Shown one piece after another: positions 55,370-64,000 of a stretch of 64,000 nucleotides of DNA. The first letter of the stretch is position 1; each line of letters starts with the position of its first letter. Source of the DNA: Streptomyces sp. SCL15-4 (GTDB lineage Bacteria; Actinomycetota; Actinomycetes; Streptomycetales; Streptomycetaceae). The notes under the pieces were generated by a model. That model was given only the letters and a program-made list of their open reading frames with translations. It made no database searches and had not been told where the DNA came from. The DNA lies in contig NZ_JAOBTQ010000001.1 in NCBI RefSeq assembly GCF_033366695.1, positions 4,030,001-4,094,000 on the forward strand, read 5' to 3'. A program made the translations under genes and the position numbers.

Positions 55370-57147
55370 TCACGCCAGGGTGTGGCACAGCAGCAGGCAG
55401 ACGTCGTCGTCCCGGGCGCAGTCGCGCAGGAGCGGCTTGAGCAGGGCGTCGGCGGCGGCCTGCGGGTCCTGCTCCAGCTCCGGGGCGCTCAGCCCGGCCA
55501 GGGCCCGGCCGAGGCGCTCGATGCCCGGATCGATGCCCAGTGCCCGGCGTTCGACCAGGCCGTCGGTGTACAGCACCAGGGACGAGCCGGGAGCCAGGCC
55601 GGCCCGGTGGTCCGTGTGGACGTACGGCACCGGCATGCCCAGCATCACGCCCGGTCTGGCGTCCAGCACCCGCACGGTGCCGTCGGCTCCGCGCACGACG
55701 GCGGGCGGATGGCCGGCCGAGGCCCAGACCACCTCCGGCTCGCCGGGTCGGAAGCGGGCGATCAACGCGGTGGCGTACAGCTCGGGTTGCAGGTGCCGGA
55801 GCATGCGGTGCAGCCGCGTGAGGATCTCCGCGGGGCTGTCGCTCTCGACGGCGTAGGCGCGCAGGGCGGTGCGCAGCCGGCCCATGACGACCGCGGCGTG
55901 CAGGCCGTGCCCGGTGACGTCCCCGATGACGGCGAGCACACCGCCGTCGGGCTGGAGGAAGGCGTCGTACCAGTCGCCGCCGATGTTCAGGCCCCGGGTG
56001 GCGGGCAGGTACCGCGCGGCCAGCAGCAGTCCGGGCGGGGCGGGCAGTTCGGTCAGCTGGGCGCGTTGCAGGGTCTCGGCCGTGTCGCGGTGCCGTTCGT
56101 AGCGGCGGGCGTTGTCCAGGGCGATGGCGGCGCGGCGGGCCAGTTCGACCAGCATCACCGAGGTGTCCGGGTCGAAACGGGGACCCGGCGCGGAGAGCGT
56201 GAGGACGCCCAGCGGGCGGCGGGCCGTCAGGGGGATGGCCAGCTGCGGCCGGCGCGGGTACGGCGCGCGGAGCGGAAGGTCGTCCACGCCGGGCAGCTCC
56301 CCGGGGTGCGCGGCGGCGTGCTGGGGACGGCCGGTACGGGCGGCGGCCACCGTGGCGGCGGAGCGTTCCGGGACGCCCGCGCGGTTGCCGCCGTCGTCCT
56401 CGGCGCGGAGCGGGACGTCCTCCTCGTCGAAGAGCCAGACGTCGAGGTGCCCGGCGTACCGCGGCACCAGGAGCCCGGACAGGCGGCGCAGGACGGCCGA
56501 GGGGCTGAGGGAGGACGTGACGGTGGCGCTGGCGTCGCCGAGGAAGGCCAGCAGGTGCCGGGCCCGCTCGGTCTCGGTGCGGGCGGCCCGCTCGGCGTCC
56601 AGCAGGCCGCGCTGCACCAGGGCCGCTGCCTCCAGGTCGGAGTGCAGGGCCAGGACACCCTGGTCGGTCCGGTGCAGTTCCTCCCGGTGCAGCCGGACGA
56701 GGCGCTCCTGCTCGTCCAGGCGGCGCAGGACGGCCGCGGTGTCCTCGTCGGCGCGCAGCAGGGCCTCGGCGAGCGGCGGCCGGCGGGCGCCGGCCGCCCT
56801 GCGGGGCCGTGGGGCAGGGGGCAGCTGAGGTCGGGGTCGTCGCCCGGGTCCGGCGCGGGCGAGCCGGCCGGGCGCAACGACACGTCGAGCCGGGCGTCGT
56901 GCCCGGCGGTGGCCCGCCGGACGCGCAGCAGCAGTTCCCATCCGCCGCCCGCGCCGAGGCAGCGGCGCAGCCGTGCCGTCAGCGAGCTGAGGAAGCGGGC
57001 CCGGTCCAGCGCCGGCGCCTCCGTGGTGGCGCGGGCGGCGGCGGCCCGGGCCAGGGCCGCGTCGGTGACCGACGCGATGGTCCACAGGGCAGGGGTTCCC
57101 ATCATGCATCCGTCCGGTGGGTAGGAGGTGTCCCGGGCCGCGTTCAT
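55370..57147 (-). CDS. GAF-PP2C (SpoIIE-type) phosphatase, frameshifted
   Basis: ATG 57147 (overlapping the previous TGA) opens with a degenerate ATPase-like segment (WTIASVTDAALARAAAARAT). One base shift near 56790 leads to LRADEDTAAVLRRLDEQERL, a coiled stretch (EELHRTDQGVLALHSDLEAA) and a GAF domain (VLRRLSGLLVPRYAGHLDVW, then PLGVLTLSAPGPRFDPDTSV). The PP2C part has LNIGGDWYDAFLQPDGGVLA and AVIGDVTGHGLHAAVVMGR. The rejoined length is about 592 residues. It should reset a STAS antagonist. Confidence 0.86.
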
Positions 57148-57586
57148 GGCGTGGCCGCGCGGGGCGGGGGAGGCCGCAGACCCAGTCGGTGATGGTGACG
57201 GTGGTGCCCCGGCCGGGACGGCTGTCGAGGACGAACTCCTGGACGAGCCGCCGGACGCCGCTCAGGCCCAGCCCGGGGCCGTCGCCGGAGGTGTAGCCGT
57301 CGGTCATGGCCAGGCCGACATCGCGGATGCCGGGGCCGGCGTCGACGAAGGACAGCCGCAGACCGCGCCGGGTGCCCTCGCCGAGCCGGGTGATCTCCAT
57401 GTGGCCGCCGCCGCCGTGGACGAGGGTGTTGCGGGCCAGTTCGCTGACGGCGGTCACCAGCTTGGTCTGCTGCACCAGACGGAACCCGAGGTCGGCGGCG
57501 ACGAGGCGCACATGCCGGCGCACCTGGGCCAGGTCCGCGTCCGAGCCGATGGGCAGACGGGTGGCCGGGGCGGGCGGGGCATGCAT
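57144..57586 (-). CDS. RsbT-like anti-sigma regulatory kinase, frameshifted end
   Basis: A GHKL (HATPase) protein of about 147 residues: RRHVRLVAADLGFRLVQQTK, then LVTAVSELARNTLVHGGGGH (N box), FVDAGPGIRDVGLAMTDGYT and GLGLSGVRRLVQEFVLDSRP (G boxes). It lacks a sensor domain, as RsbT does, and is thought to switch the phosphatase encoded next. A missing C near 57155 hides the natural end; rejoined, its TGA overlaps the phosphatase ATG (ATGA). Confidence 0.88.
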
Positions 57587-58126
57587 CACGCACCCTCTTC
57601 CGGGTGGTCGGGCGGGGTCACCGGAGGGCCGCGGCGCGGCAGGGTCCCCGCCGTTCCGGCGTCCGGACGGCGGCGCGGGCGAGTCCCGGACCGGACGGGG
57701 CGGCGACCACGGCGCGGCGTACCGCCTCCGGCACGGCACGGCACGGCGGCGGCAGACGCGCACCCGCGACGATCCCGGCCGGAACGATGCGAGCGAGCGG
57801 CCGGGCGCGCACCCGCGACGACCCGGGCCCGGACGGTAAGGACGTCCGACCGCCGTACGCCGCTTCCGGCGCTCTCGGCCCGGACGGGAACGGCGTCGCG
57901 TCCGCCCGGCGCCGCGCGAGCCGCTCCCGGTACCGTTGTGTGCACGCGCCCGGCCGCTCGGCCGTCCGGGATGTCGATTCGTGCTCCGGCACCTGCATCG
58001 TCTCCCTGCTGCGCGTGTCCGGCCGACCTCGCGCTGAGCCATCACAATCATTGCCACATGACAAGCGTCAACGCGAGGGCATGGGCCGGCCAACACGCGA
58101 TCGTCACAATCGGGCGGTCCCGCCGC
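57587..58126. other. Gene-free stretch with a 15-bp direct repeat
   Basis: No gene is supported between the RsbT-like start and the next phosphatase end. GCGCACCCGCGACGA occurs at 57759-57773 and again at 57808-57822, exactly 49 bases apart. The promoter of the RsbT-phosphatase pair should lie near its right end. Confidence 0.5.
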
Positions 58127-59303
58127 TCACCCGCCGGCCGGCTTCCCGTGCCAGTCCAGGCACAGGACGAGCGCGTCGTCGTCGGGTACGGGCTTGCCGC
58201 GATGACCGGACAGTTCCCGCAGGATCGCGCGCGGTACGTCGGCGGCGGGCAGCAGCCGGGTGGACTGGATCGCCCGGGCCAGGGCCGCGTCCCCGTACGT
58301 CTCGCCCTTCGGGGAGGCCACCGCGTGCACCCCGTCGCTGACGAAGACCAGGCGGTCACCGGGCTCCACCCGGAAGTCCTGGGCGACGTAGTCGGTCTCC
58401 TCGAACATGCCCAGCGGGAGCTGCGCGTCGAAGTTGACGTGCTCCACGGAGCCGTCGCGCAGCCGCAGCAGCCGGGGGAGCCCGCGTCCACGACACTGGC
58501 CCGGCCGGTGGCCAGGTCGAAGTCGAACATCAGGACCGACAGATAGCAGCGGCCCCGGTAGTGGGCGTAGACGGCCTGGTCGGCGAGGGCCGCCTGGTCG
58601 GCGATGGAGATGCCGGCGCGCCGGGCGTTGCGCAGCGCGTTGATGGCCAGGTTCGTCAGCAGCGACGCCTCTATGCCCTCGCCCATGCCGTTGGTGACGT
58701 ACAGCATGAGGTGGTCGGCGGTGGCGGACCAGTCGAAGTTGTCGCCGAAGATGGCGTACGCCGGTTCCAGCTGCGCTCCCAGCTCGTACTCCGGGCGGGA
58801 GCAGGAGCGGCCGGGCAGCAACTGCCACTGCATCTCGGCGGCCAGGGTGAGCCGCTCCTTGCGGCGCGCCTGGAGATACAGGTCGGTGTCGCGTTCGGCC
58901 ACGATCACCTCGTGTCCGAGCACGTCGGCGATGTCGGCCAGTTCCGGTTCCCAGTGGCGCACGGCCTCGCCGCCGGGCAGGGTCACGCTCAGCACGCCGA
59001 GCCGGTCGCCGCGCACACTGACCGGGAGGTGCAGGCGGATCCGTCCGTCGCGGCCGTCCTCGCAGTACGGCCGCTGCGAGCCGAAGGCGCGGCGCGGCCG
59101 GCCGGGCTGTTGTGCACCGGGACCGGCTCCAGGGTGTGCGGCAGGACCGACACCGGTTGCAGGACGCTCAGGCCGTAGTCGGCCATGTACAGCTCGACGT
59201 CCTCCGCGCCGTACTGCTCCGTCAGTACGGCACGGGTGGCGTCGAGCAACGCGTCGGGAGCCGCTGTTCGCAGTGCGCGTTCAGCGGCCACGAATCTGTT
59301 CAT
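58127..59303 (-). CDS. SpoIIE-type PP2C phosphatase, two frameshifts
   Basis: ATG 59303 gives NRFVAAERALRTAAPDALLD, then GAEDVELYMADYGLSVLQPV. After one shift near 59095 it reads GDRLGVLSVTLPGGEAVRHW and LTLAAEMQWQLLPGRSCSRP (PP2C start). A second shift near 58490 leads to LPLGMFEETDYVAQDFRVEP and LVFVSDGVHAVASPKGETYG, then PDDDALVLCLDW. The usual catalytic GD(V)-x-GHG is GDNFDWSATADHLMLYVTNG-like here, without the His, so the site is atypical. The rejoined length is about 392 residues. Confidence 0.84.
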
Positions 59304-59453
59304 AAGGGATTGATCACCTATCCTTTGCCGGACTATGTACATGCCTCGTCCACGAGGCCGGTCTGCCGAGCGAGCCGCGTCGGTCCCCTTGGGCCGCCTG
59401 GGGCCGGAGCGCGTGCCTAGTACGCTGACAGGCGCCCCAGTGCCTGCGAGAGT

Positions 59454-59939
59454 GTGACCGTGACTGCCTTCCGCCGCCGCCCAGAGCCCGACGAGGTCGC
59501 GCGTGTGACCACCACGGCCGTCGAGCTGCTGGAAGTCGTGTGGGGCCGCGCTTCGACGGCGCCCACCTCCGCGTCCCAGCTGCGCGTGCTGCACATCCTG
59601 GAGCACCACGACGGCATCAACCTGCGCACGCTCGCCGAGACCCTGGCGTCCACCCCGCCGTCCACCAGCAGGCTGTGCGACCGGCTGCAGGCCGCCGGTT
59701 TCGTCGAGCGGGTGGCGAGCCCGGAGGACCGGCGGGAGGTGCGCCTGCACCTCAGCGGCCGGGGCCGCGCCTTCCTCGCCGACCTGCGGGCGCGCAGGGA
59801 GCGGGAGTTGCGCAAGGTGCTGGCGGATATGCCGGCCGCCAAGCGGATCGCGCTGCTGGAGGGACTGGAAGCGTTCTGCGCCACCGCGGCGACGCAGATA
59901 CTCGACGACGCCTCGGACCCGGGCAGCCAGACCGCCTGA
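59454..59939 (+). CDS. MarR-family regulator B
   Basis: A 161-residue protein from GTG 59454. SQLRVLHILEHHDGINLRTL, then ASTPPSTSRLCDRLQAAGFV and ASPEDRREVRLHLSGRGRAF (wing). It is divergent from the phosphatase at 58127-59303, as paralogue A is from the receiver-PP2C gene. The two MarR proteins align over their whole DNA-binding domain, and the repeated SRLCDRL-x-AAG pattern shows recent common origin. Confidence 0.93.
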   Translation: MTVTAFRRRPEPDEVARVTTTAVELLEVVWGRASTAPTSASQLRVLHILEHHDGINLRTLAETLASTPPSTSRLCDRLQAAGFVERVASPEDRREVRLHLSGRGRAFLADLRARRERELRKVLADMPAAKRIALLEGLEAFCATAATQILDDASDPGSQTA

Positions 59940-60054
59940 GCCACCGTTCGCGGCACCGGTGCCACCGTTGCCTCTCGGCGATGGTGGCCGGCACACGGAG
60001 CGACCTCCGTCCACCGGAGCATTCCAGGTCCTTCCCCGTGCACGTCCGACACGG

Positions 60055-60456
60055 TTACTTTGTTGCCTCGCGGCTATTGTTGTCAAACAGCAACAGTACG
60101 TCTGACAGCCCTCGGTGGAATCCGGATACCCCGTGGCGGGCCGTTCTGCCGGGGGGTGTGCGCCATGTCTCCGATGGAGGGGAATGACGCATGCACGGGG
60201 CCGATGCGGGAATCAGCGCTGCTCGCGGGAGGGAGCGGCGGGGCCCGGCGGTCAGGCGGTCAGGCGGCGTCGGCGGATCGCCGGCCGTCACGTGCCGGGG
60301 TGCGGCCTTGCGTCCGCCGCCCCGGATCACCCGCAGGCGGCCGGCGGCGGCGTGCCGGGCCCGACGCGGCGAGCGCGTCAGCCAGTCCTCGACACGGTCC
60401 ATGCCGTAGAGCAGCAGTCCCGCGATCGGCAGCAGAAGGCAAGCGACGACGACCAC
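60055..60456 (-). CDS. Small membrane protein
   Basis: GGAGGGAG precedes GTG 60456. The N-terminus has one membrane helix (VVVVACLLLPIAGLLLYGMD), then a basic segment RVEDWLTRSPRRARHAAAGR. Short proteins with this start are widespread in streptomycetes. The C-terminal half as written is Pro/Arg-rich, runs over the probable natural end and may follow a lost base near 60250; only the first 60 residues look real. Confidence 0.45.
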   Translation of the reverse strand: MVVVACLLLPIAGLLLYGMDRVEDWLTRSPRRARHAAAGRLRVIRGGGRKAAPRHVTAGDPPTPPDRLTAGPRRSLPRAALIPASAPCMRHSPPSETWRTPPGRTARHGVSGFHRGLSDVLLLFDNNSREATK

Positions 60457-60560
60457 GTCCGGACTCCCTCCGGCAGGCGGACAGTTGTGTCCGGGTGCCC
60501 AGCCGGCGGGCGGCTGCACACACGCGTCCGCCGCGCTACGCGACGCACGCGGCAAGCACG

Positions 60561-60974
60561 TCAGCGAGTATCGCCCGGGCCGGGGGCGTTGAAGGTGATC
60601 GCGGAGAAGTCACGGCCCTGGAGGACCGGGCCGTTCTGCGTCCCGCCGCTGATCGTGTTGCTCGTGTCCCCCTGGCCGGTGTCCAGCCGCTGCGCCTGCC
60701 GGTGCCATTGGGCCAGTTCGGCCAGGAACCAGGGCTCCTGCTGCGCGCGCCGCCCGAGGGCCTCGCTCAGCGCCCGCGCTCGTGCGGCGTCATGAGGAGC
60801 CTCGGACAGCGCGGCCAGCTCGATCTCGCCGGTGGCCTGAACGGGCGTTCCCGCGGCTTCCGCCGCCGGCCCTCTCCTCACCAGGCCGCTCAGCGCCGTC
60901 CACAGCTGCCGGCCCGCCTCGCCGGCCGCTCCGGTCGCCATCGTCATCAGGAGGCTCGCCGAGATCGAGTCCAT
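60561..60974 (-). CDS. Bell-like protein with C-terminal amyloid-like tail
   Basis: A 137-residue protein from ATG 60974 (GGGAG upstream). The N-terminus SISASLLMTMATGAAGEAGR resembles that of the 12230-12643 protein. A helical middle (EPWFLAELAQWHRQAQRL) follows, and the end is NTISGGTQNGPVLQGRDFSA then ITFNAPG. N-T-I-x-G-G-x-x-x-G-P-V-x-Q-G-R-D-x-x-x-x-x-F tails are common on short streptomycete proteins next to STAND regulators and look like amyloid-signalling motifs. The STAND gene at 61495 lies in the same direction upstream. Confidence 0.6.
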   Translation of the reverse strand: MDSISASLLMTMATGAAGEAGRQLWTALSGLVRRGPAAEAAGTPVQATGEIELAALSEAPHDAARARALSEALGRRAQQEPWFLAELAQWHRQAQRLDTGQGDTSNTISGGTQNGPVLQGRDFSAITFNAPGPGDTR

Positions 60975-61160
60975 GCCTGCACTCCCGCCGCTCGACGAAG
61001 CAGAACCGGTCGGAGCGCCATGGTGCCAGACCTCCGGCCCACCGGGGAGAGCGCGAACGGCCTCTCCCTGCATGGGGAGAGGCCGCTTCCGGGATGCGCC
61101 TGGGTCCGTTGTCCCGCACCGGGCCGCGGGACTACGGCCTGATAACGGAAATTGCGTCTG

Positions 61161-61250
61161 TCATATGCCAGTGCCTGACGAGTAGGCACCGTTCGCCATC
61201 ACAAAATAAGCTATACAGGTTAGGGTGGTGATGACGAATATTGCTCTCAC
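61161..61250 (-). CDS. 29-residue AT-rich membrane-peptide ORF
   Basis: GTG 61250 gives VRAIFVITTLTCIAYFVMAN then GAYSSGTGI. One hydrophobic span is followed by a small polar tail. Codons such as ATA, CTA, TTT and TAT are rare in the rest of this window, and the stretch around it is markedly AT-richer. GAAAGG stands about 12-17 bases upstream. Too short to judge by statistics, but its place between a STAND regulator and a Bell-like gene makes it worth listing. Confidence 0.3.
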   Translation of the reverse strand: MRAIFVITTLTCIAYFVMANGAYSSGTGI

Positions 61251-61494
61251 TCTGACGATGTACCTTTCACGTCGCAAAAAGGGCGAATCGAAGAAGGAAC
61301 GCGGGCATGCGCGACTCGGCCATGAGGCCATGGGGTCGGTGCCATCGCTGAAACTATCGTAGCCGGTCACAGGACTGATCCCGCACGCCAACAGGGCCGA
61401 ATGCAAAGGCGGTTCGCCAACGCTTTCCGCCCGCGGCGGTCGGCCCGCACCGCTTCGCGGCGACACATCTCAATGCCGAGTGCGGGCGCGACTC

Positions 61495-64000
61495 CTACTG
61501 CACAGGCTCATTCAGCGTTCCGCGCAACTCCGCCAAGGCGCGGGCGGCACGGGCCTCCTCGGCCGGGGCCCCGATGCGCCGGCTGACCGAGAGGCTCTCC
61601 TCCAAGTGCGTCACGGCCTGGTCCGTGCGTCCGGTGTCGCGCTCGGTCAGGGCCAGGTCGTAGAGGACGTCGGCCTCTTCACCTGCGGCGTGGATACGGC
61701 GGATCACCTCCAGGGCGGCGAGGTGCCGGGGCAGGGCCTGCTCGCCGCGGCCGGCCGCGCGGTGGGCCCGGCCGATCCCGTTCAGCGCGATGGCCTCGCC
61801 GCGCCGGTCGCCCACGGCTCGCAGCACCGGCAGGACCTGTCCGTACAGGACGAGGGCCTCCTCGGCTTTCCCGAGCGCGTCCAGCACGCTCGCCAAATTC
61901 ATCTGAAGAGTGGCCCTGTCCCTTTTGTTTCCCATTCCCTCAGCCACGCCTATCGCCTCGCGATAGGCGCTTTCGGCCGCCCGCAGATCACCCATCCTCT
62001 GGCACAGTTGCGCAATGTTGTTCAGCGTGCTGTATCTGCCTCGCCCGTCCGCTATTTCCGTGAAACCGGCCAGCGCCGACGTGAAGCATTCCAATGCCTC
62101 ACTGTTCTCGGCGAGGTGGAGATGGGTGATCCCGAGCAGGTTCCGGCTCCGCGCGATCTGCCGCTTGTTGTCCGTTCGCAGCAGGAAATTGAGAGACCTT
62201 TTCTGGAGTTCCTGGGCCTGGGCGTACTGGCCCGTCTGCCAGAGGGGGATCGACAGCTGGTGGACACATTCGCTCTGCAGCTCCCATTCCCCGAGGGAAC
62301 GTGCGACGTCCAGCGCCTCACTCGCGGCCGAGATCGCCTCCGCGTACCGGGAACTGTGGGTGTGGACGGCGCCGAGGTCGAGCAGGGCGCGCGCCCTGGC
62401 AGCGCTGTCACCTGCGGCGTCCCAGTGGGCGACGGCTCGTCGCAGCAACGGCTCGGCCGTGACGGCGTGCCCCTCCATGTCCAGGAATCCGGCCAGCACA
62501 TGGACGGAGAAAGCCAGTTGCCGTTCCGATCCGTGGTGTACAAGCCAGTCCAGTGTGTCCAACAGATTGGCGCCTTCGCTGATCAGCCATTGCTCGGCCG
62601 CCTGGGCGTCGGCGAGTTCGGGACATGACAGACCGGGGTCGGCCGCCTGGTGATCTATGCGCGAGCGAAAGGGATAGGCCAGCCGGTCCGCCCGGTCCGC
62701 GGTCCGAACGTAGTGCTCCACCAGGGCGCGTTCGGCCCGCCGGCAATCATCCTCGGACTCGGTGTCACCGGATTCGATCAACGATCGCGCGTAGTCGCGC
62801 AGGAGATCATGCATGGTGAACCGGTACGGAGACTTCTCGGAAACCAGGTGGTGGGCCAGGAGTTCCTCCAGCACGCGCCCGGCCACCGGGGCGGACAGGC
62901 CGGTGAGTGCCGCCACCGCGTGCGGGGTGAATTCCGTGCCGACATGCAGCCCGATGCGCCGGAAGACCAGTTGCTGCTCCGCGCTGAGCGCACGGTACGA
63001 CAGCTCGAAGACATGGGTCATCGACCGTTCCCCGTCGCGCAGCTGGGTCAGATGCGCGCCGCCGGTGCGCAGCTGGCGCAGCAGGTCGGACGTGCCCCAC
63101 GAGGGCCGGGCGAGCAGCCGACTCGCGACGATCTCGATGGCCAGGGGCAGGTGGCCGCACATCCGGACGATCTCGGCGATGTCCGTTTCGTCGGCACCGG
63201 ACCGCACCCCCAGCCGCCGCGCGAAGAGCGCCATCGCGTCCGCGCGCGGCAGCACGTCGAGGGAGACCGGCCGCACTCCGGGAAGTCCGGGAAGCCGCGG
63301 CGGCGGCTGGTCACGATCACGGCCGTCGGCGAGGCGCCGGGCAGCAGCGGACGGACCTGCTCGGACCCGGCCGCGTCGTCCAGGATCACCAGCATGCGGC
63401 GGTCCCGGGTGGCCGTACGCCACAGCGCGGCCAGCGCGTCGGTGTCGTGGGACAGTTCCTTTGCTTCCATGCCGAGCAGCCGCAGCAGTTCGGTGAGGGC
63501 CCGGGCCGCGGTGGTGGCCGTCCGGCCGGGATGGCCCCCGCCCAGGTGCAGGAAGAGGCGCCCGTCGGGGAAGCGGTCCCGTAATCGGTGTGCCAGGTGG
63601 ACGGCCAGCGCGGTCTTGCCGACGCCTCCCATCCCGTCGATCGCCTCCACCGTGACGACCACGGCCGAGCCGTCCTGGCCCTCGCAGAGCGCCGAGGTGA
63701 GCCGTCGCAGTTCGTCGCGCCGTCCGACCCACGGGACGTCCCGCGGGAGATTGTCCGGGACGCCGGGGGCCGGCCGGGCCGGCTTCTTCCCGCCGCCACC
63801 GGTGCTCCCGAGCAGGGCCGCGGCCGGCGTGCCGGCCAGGATGCCCTGGTGGACGCGGTGCAGGCCGCGGCCGGCGTCGAGGCCGATGTCGCGGACCACG
63901 CGCTGCCGCGTCCGCTGGAGCAGTCTGGTGGCCTCGGCCGTGCGGTTGCTCCCGTACAGCGCGACGGCCAGCCGCTCGGCCAGCGCCTCGTCCACGGGAT
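61495..64000 (-). CDS. AfsR-type SARP-STAND regulator, 5' end outside the window, frameshifted
   Basis: The window edge cuts the N-terminal DNA-binding domain. What is present begins in the BTAD domain (DEALAERLAVALYGSNRTAE; QRVVRDIGLDAGRGLHRVHQ). The STAND ATPase follows: P-loop AIDGMGGVGKTALAVHLAH, LVILDDAAGSEQVRPLLPG (Walker B), then GHLPLAIEIVASRLLARP (sensor). A one-base shift near 63295 joins the two halves. The C-terminal 350 residues are about eight TPR-like repeats (for example RALLDLGAVHTHSSRYAEAI). Proteins of this type activate secondary metabolism under phosphorylation or ligand control. Confidence 0.92.
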   Translation of the reverse strand, partial: SRGRGAGRAAGRRAVREQPHGRGHQTAPADAAARGPRHRPRRRPRPAPRPPGHPGRHAGRGPAREHRWRREEAGPAGPRRPGQSPAGRPVGRTARRTATAHLGALRGPGRLGRGRHGGGDRRDGRRRQDRAGRPPGTPITGPLPRRAPLPAPGRGPSRPDGHHRGPGPHRTAAAARHGSKGTVPRHRRAGRAVAYGHPGPPHAGDPGRRGRVRAGPSAAARRLADGRDRDQPPPRLPGLPGVRPVSLDVLPRADAMALFARRLGVRSGADETDIAEIVRMCGHLPLAIEIVASRLLARPSWGTSDLLRQLRTGGAHLTQLRDGERSMTHVFELSYRALSAEQQLVFRRIGLHVGTEFTPHAVAALTGLSAPVAGRVLEELLAHHLVSEKSPYRFTMHDLLRDYARSLIESGDTESEDDCRRAERALVEHYVRTADRADRLAYPFRSRIDHQAADPGLSCPELADAQAAEQWLISEGANLLDTLDWLVHHGSERQLAFSVHVLAGFLDMEGHAVTAEPLLRRAVAHWDAAGDSAARARALLDLGAVHTHSSRYAEAISAASEALDVARSLGEWELQSECVHQLSIPLWQTGQYAQAQELQKRSLNFLLRTDNKRQIARSRNLLGITHLHLAENSEALECFTSALAGFTEIADGRGRYSTLNNIAQLCQRMGDLRAAESAYREAIGVAEGMGNKRDRATLQMNLASVLDALGKAEEALVLYGQVLPVLRAVGDRRGEAIALNGIGRAHRAAGRGEQALPRHLAALEVIRRIHAAGEEADVLYDLALTERDTGRTDQAVTHLEESLSVSRRIGAPAEEARAARALAELRGTLNEPVQ

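Noticed and set aside
54929..57124. A 731-residue plus-strand open frame
   Set aside because: Antisense to the SpoIIE-type phosphatase and overlapping the MarR gene; Gly/Arg/Ala-rich with no domain.
57587..58096. The long N-terminal extension of the phosphatase frame beyond the RsbT-like start
   Set aside because: The added residues are low-complexity Arg/Pro/Gly; the kinase begins at 57586 and the region is better read as intergenic.

Overview
The window is high-GC actinobacterial DNA, almost certainly Streptomyces or a close relative. It is GC-rich in third codon positions, uses GTG and TTG starts, shows many 4-bp stop/start overlaps, and carries typical streptomycete families: AfsR-type SARP-STAND regulator, RsbU/SpoIIE phosphatases, SigB-type sigma factor, cold-shock protein with DEAD-box helicase, class II DAHP synthase and DUF7848.

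Region 1 (1-15403) looks like the right-hand part of an integrated genomic island. It ends at a 46-nt fragment of the 3' half of a tRNA-Gly gene (15358-15403), which has no 5' half and is followed by a strong terminator. Inside are a regulator/YdcF/WbqC operon, small mobile-DNA-associated genes, a stand-alone murF/murC pair, an ABC three-component system (REase-like protein, small middle protein, DUF2326 ATPase; 7838-10792), a phage-type zinc-finger protein, and two pairs of overlapping genes (11608-14970). Each of those pairs carries a matched Gly/Asn-rich motif at the C-terminus of the upstream protein and the N-terminus of the downstream protein. This arrangement resembles bacterial amyloid-signalling (BASS) modules and is my best candidate for an undescribed system.

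Region 2 (15404-30765) holds a decayed PIN-domain gene, an MMPL exporter with a NarL-type two-component pair, and a secreted M6-like metalloprotease. Next comes a cluster of unusual genes: an SCP2-like/polyprenyl synthase fusion, a CrtC/AttH-like lipocalin protein, an NHL-repeat protein, and three proteins that share one apparently uncharacterised domain with an acidic C-terminal end.

Region 3 (30789-36486) holds stress and housekeeping regulators: a STAS protein, a winged-helix protein, csp plus DEAD-box helicase plus two small partners, a GvpU-like protein and a MerR regulator.

Region 4 (36622-49888) is a probable small biosynthetic cluster for an aromatic metabolite. It has class II DAHP synthase, O-methyltransferase, SAM synthetase, sugar/adenosine kinase, ABM oxygenase, acyl-AMP ligase, VOC protein, FAD monooxygenase, an MFS exporter and two LysR regulators. 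No carrier-protein assembly line is visible.

Region 5 (50276-59939) is a stress-signalling block: SigB-type sigma factor, response regulator, phytochrome-like histidine kinase, three PP2C phosphatases, an RsbT-like kinase and two paralogous MarR regulators.

Region 6 (60055-64000) has a small membrane protein, a third protein with an amyloid-like tail, a tiny AT-rich membrane peptide and the 3' part of an AfsR-type SARP-STAND gene cut by the window edge.

A caution applies throughout. About two dozen otherwise intact genes, including metK, are broken by single-base frameshifts, mostly missing bases in C/G runs. This points to residual sequencing error rather than real pseudogenes, so the coordinates given span the reconstructed genes.
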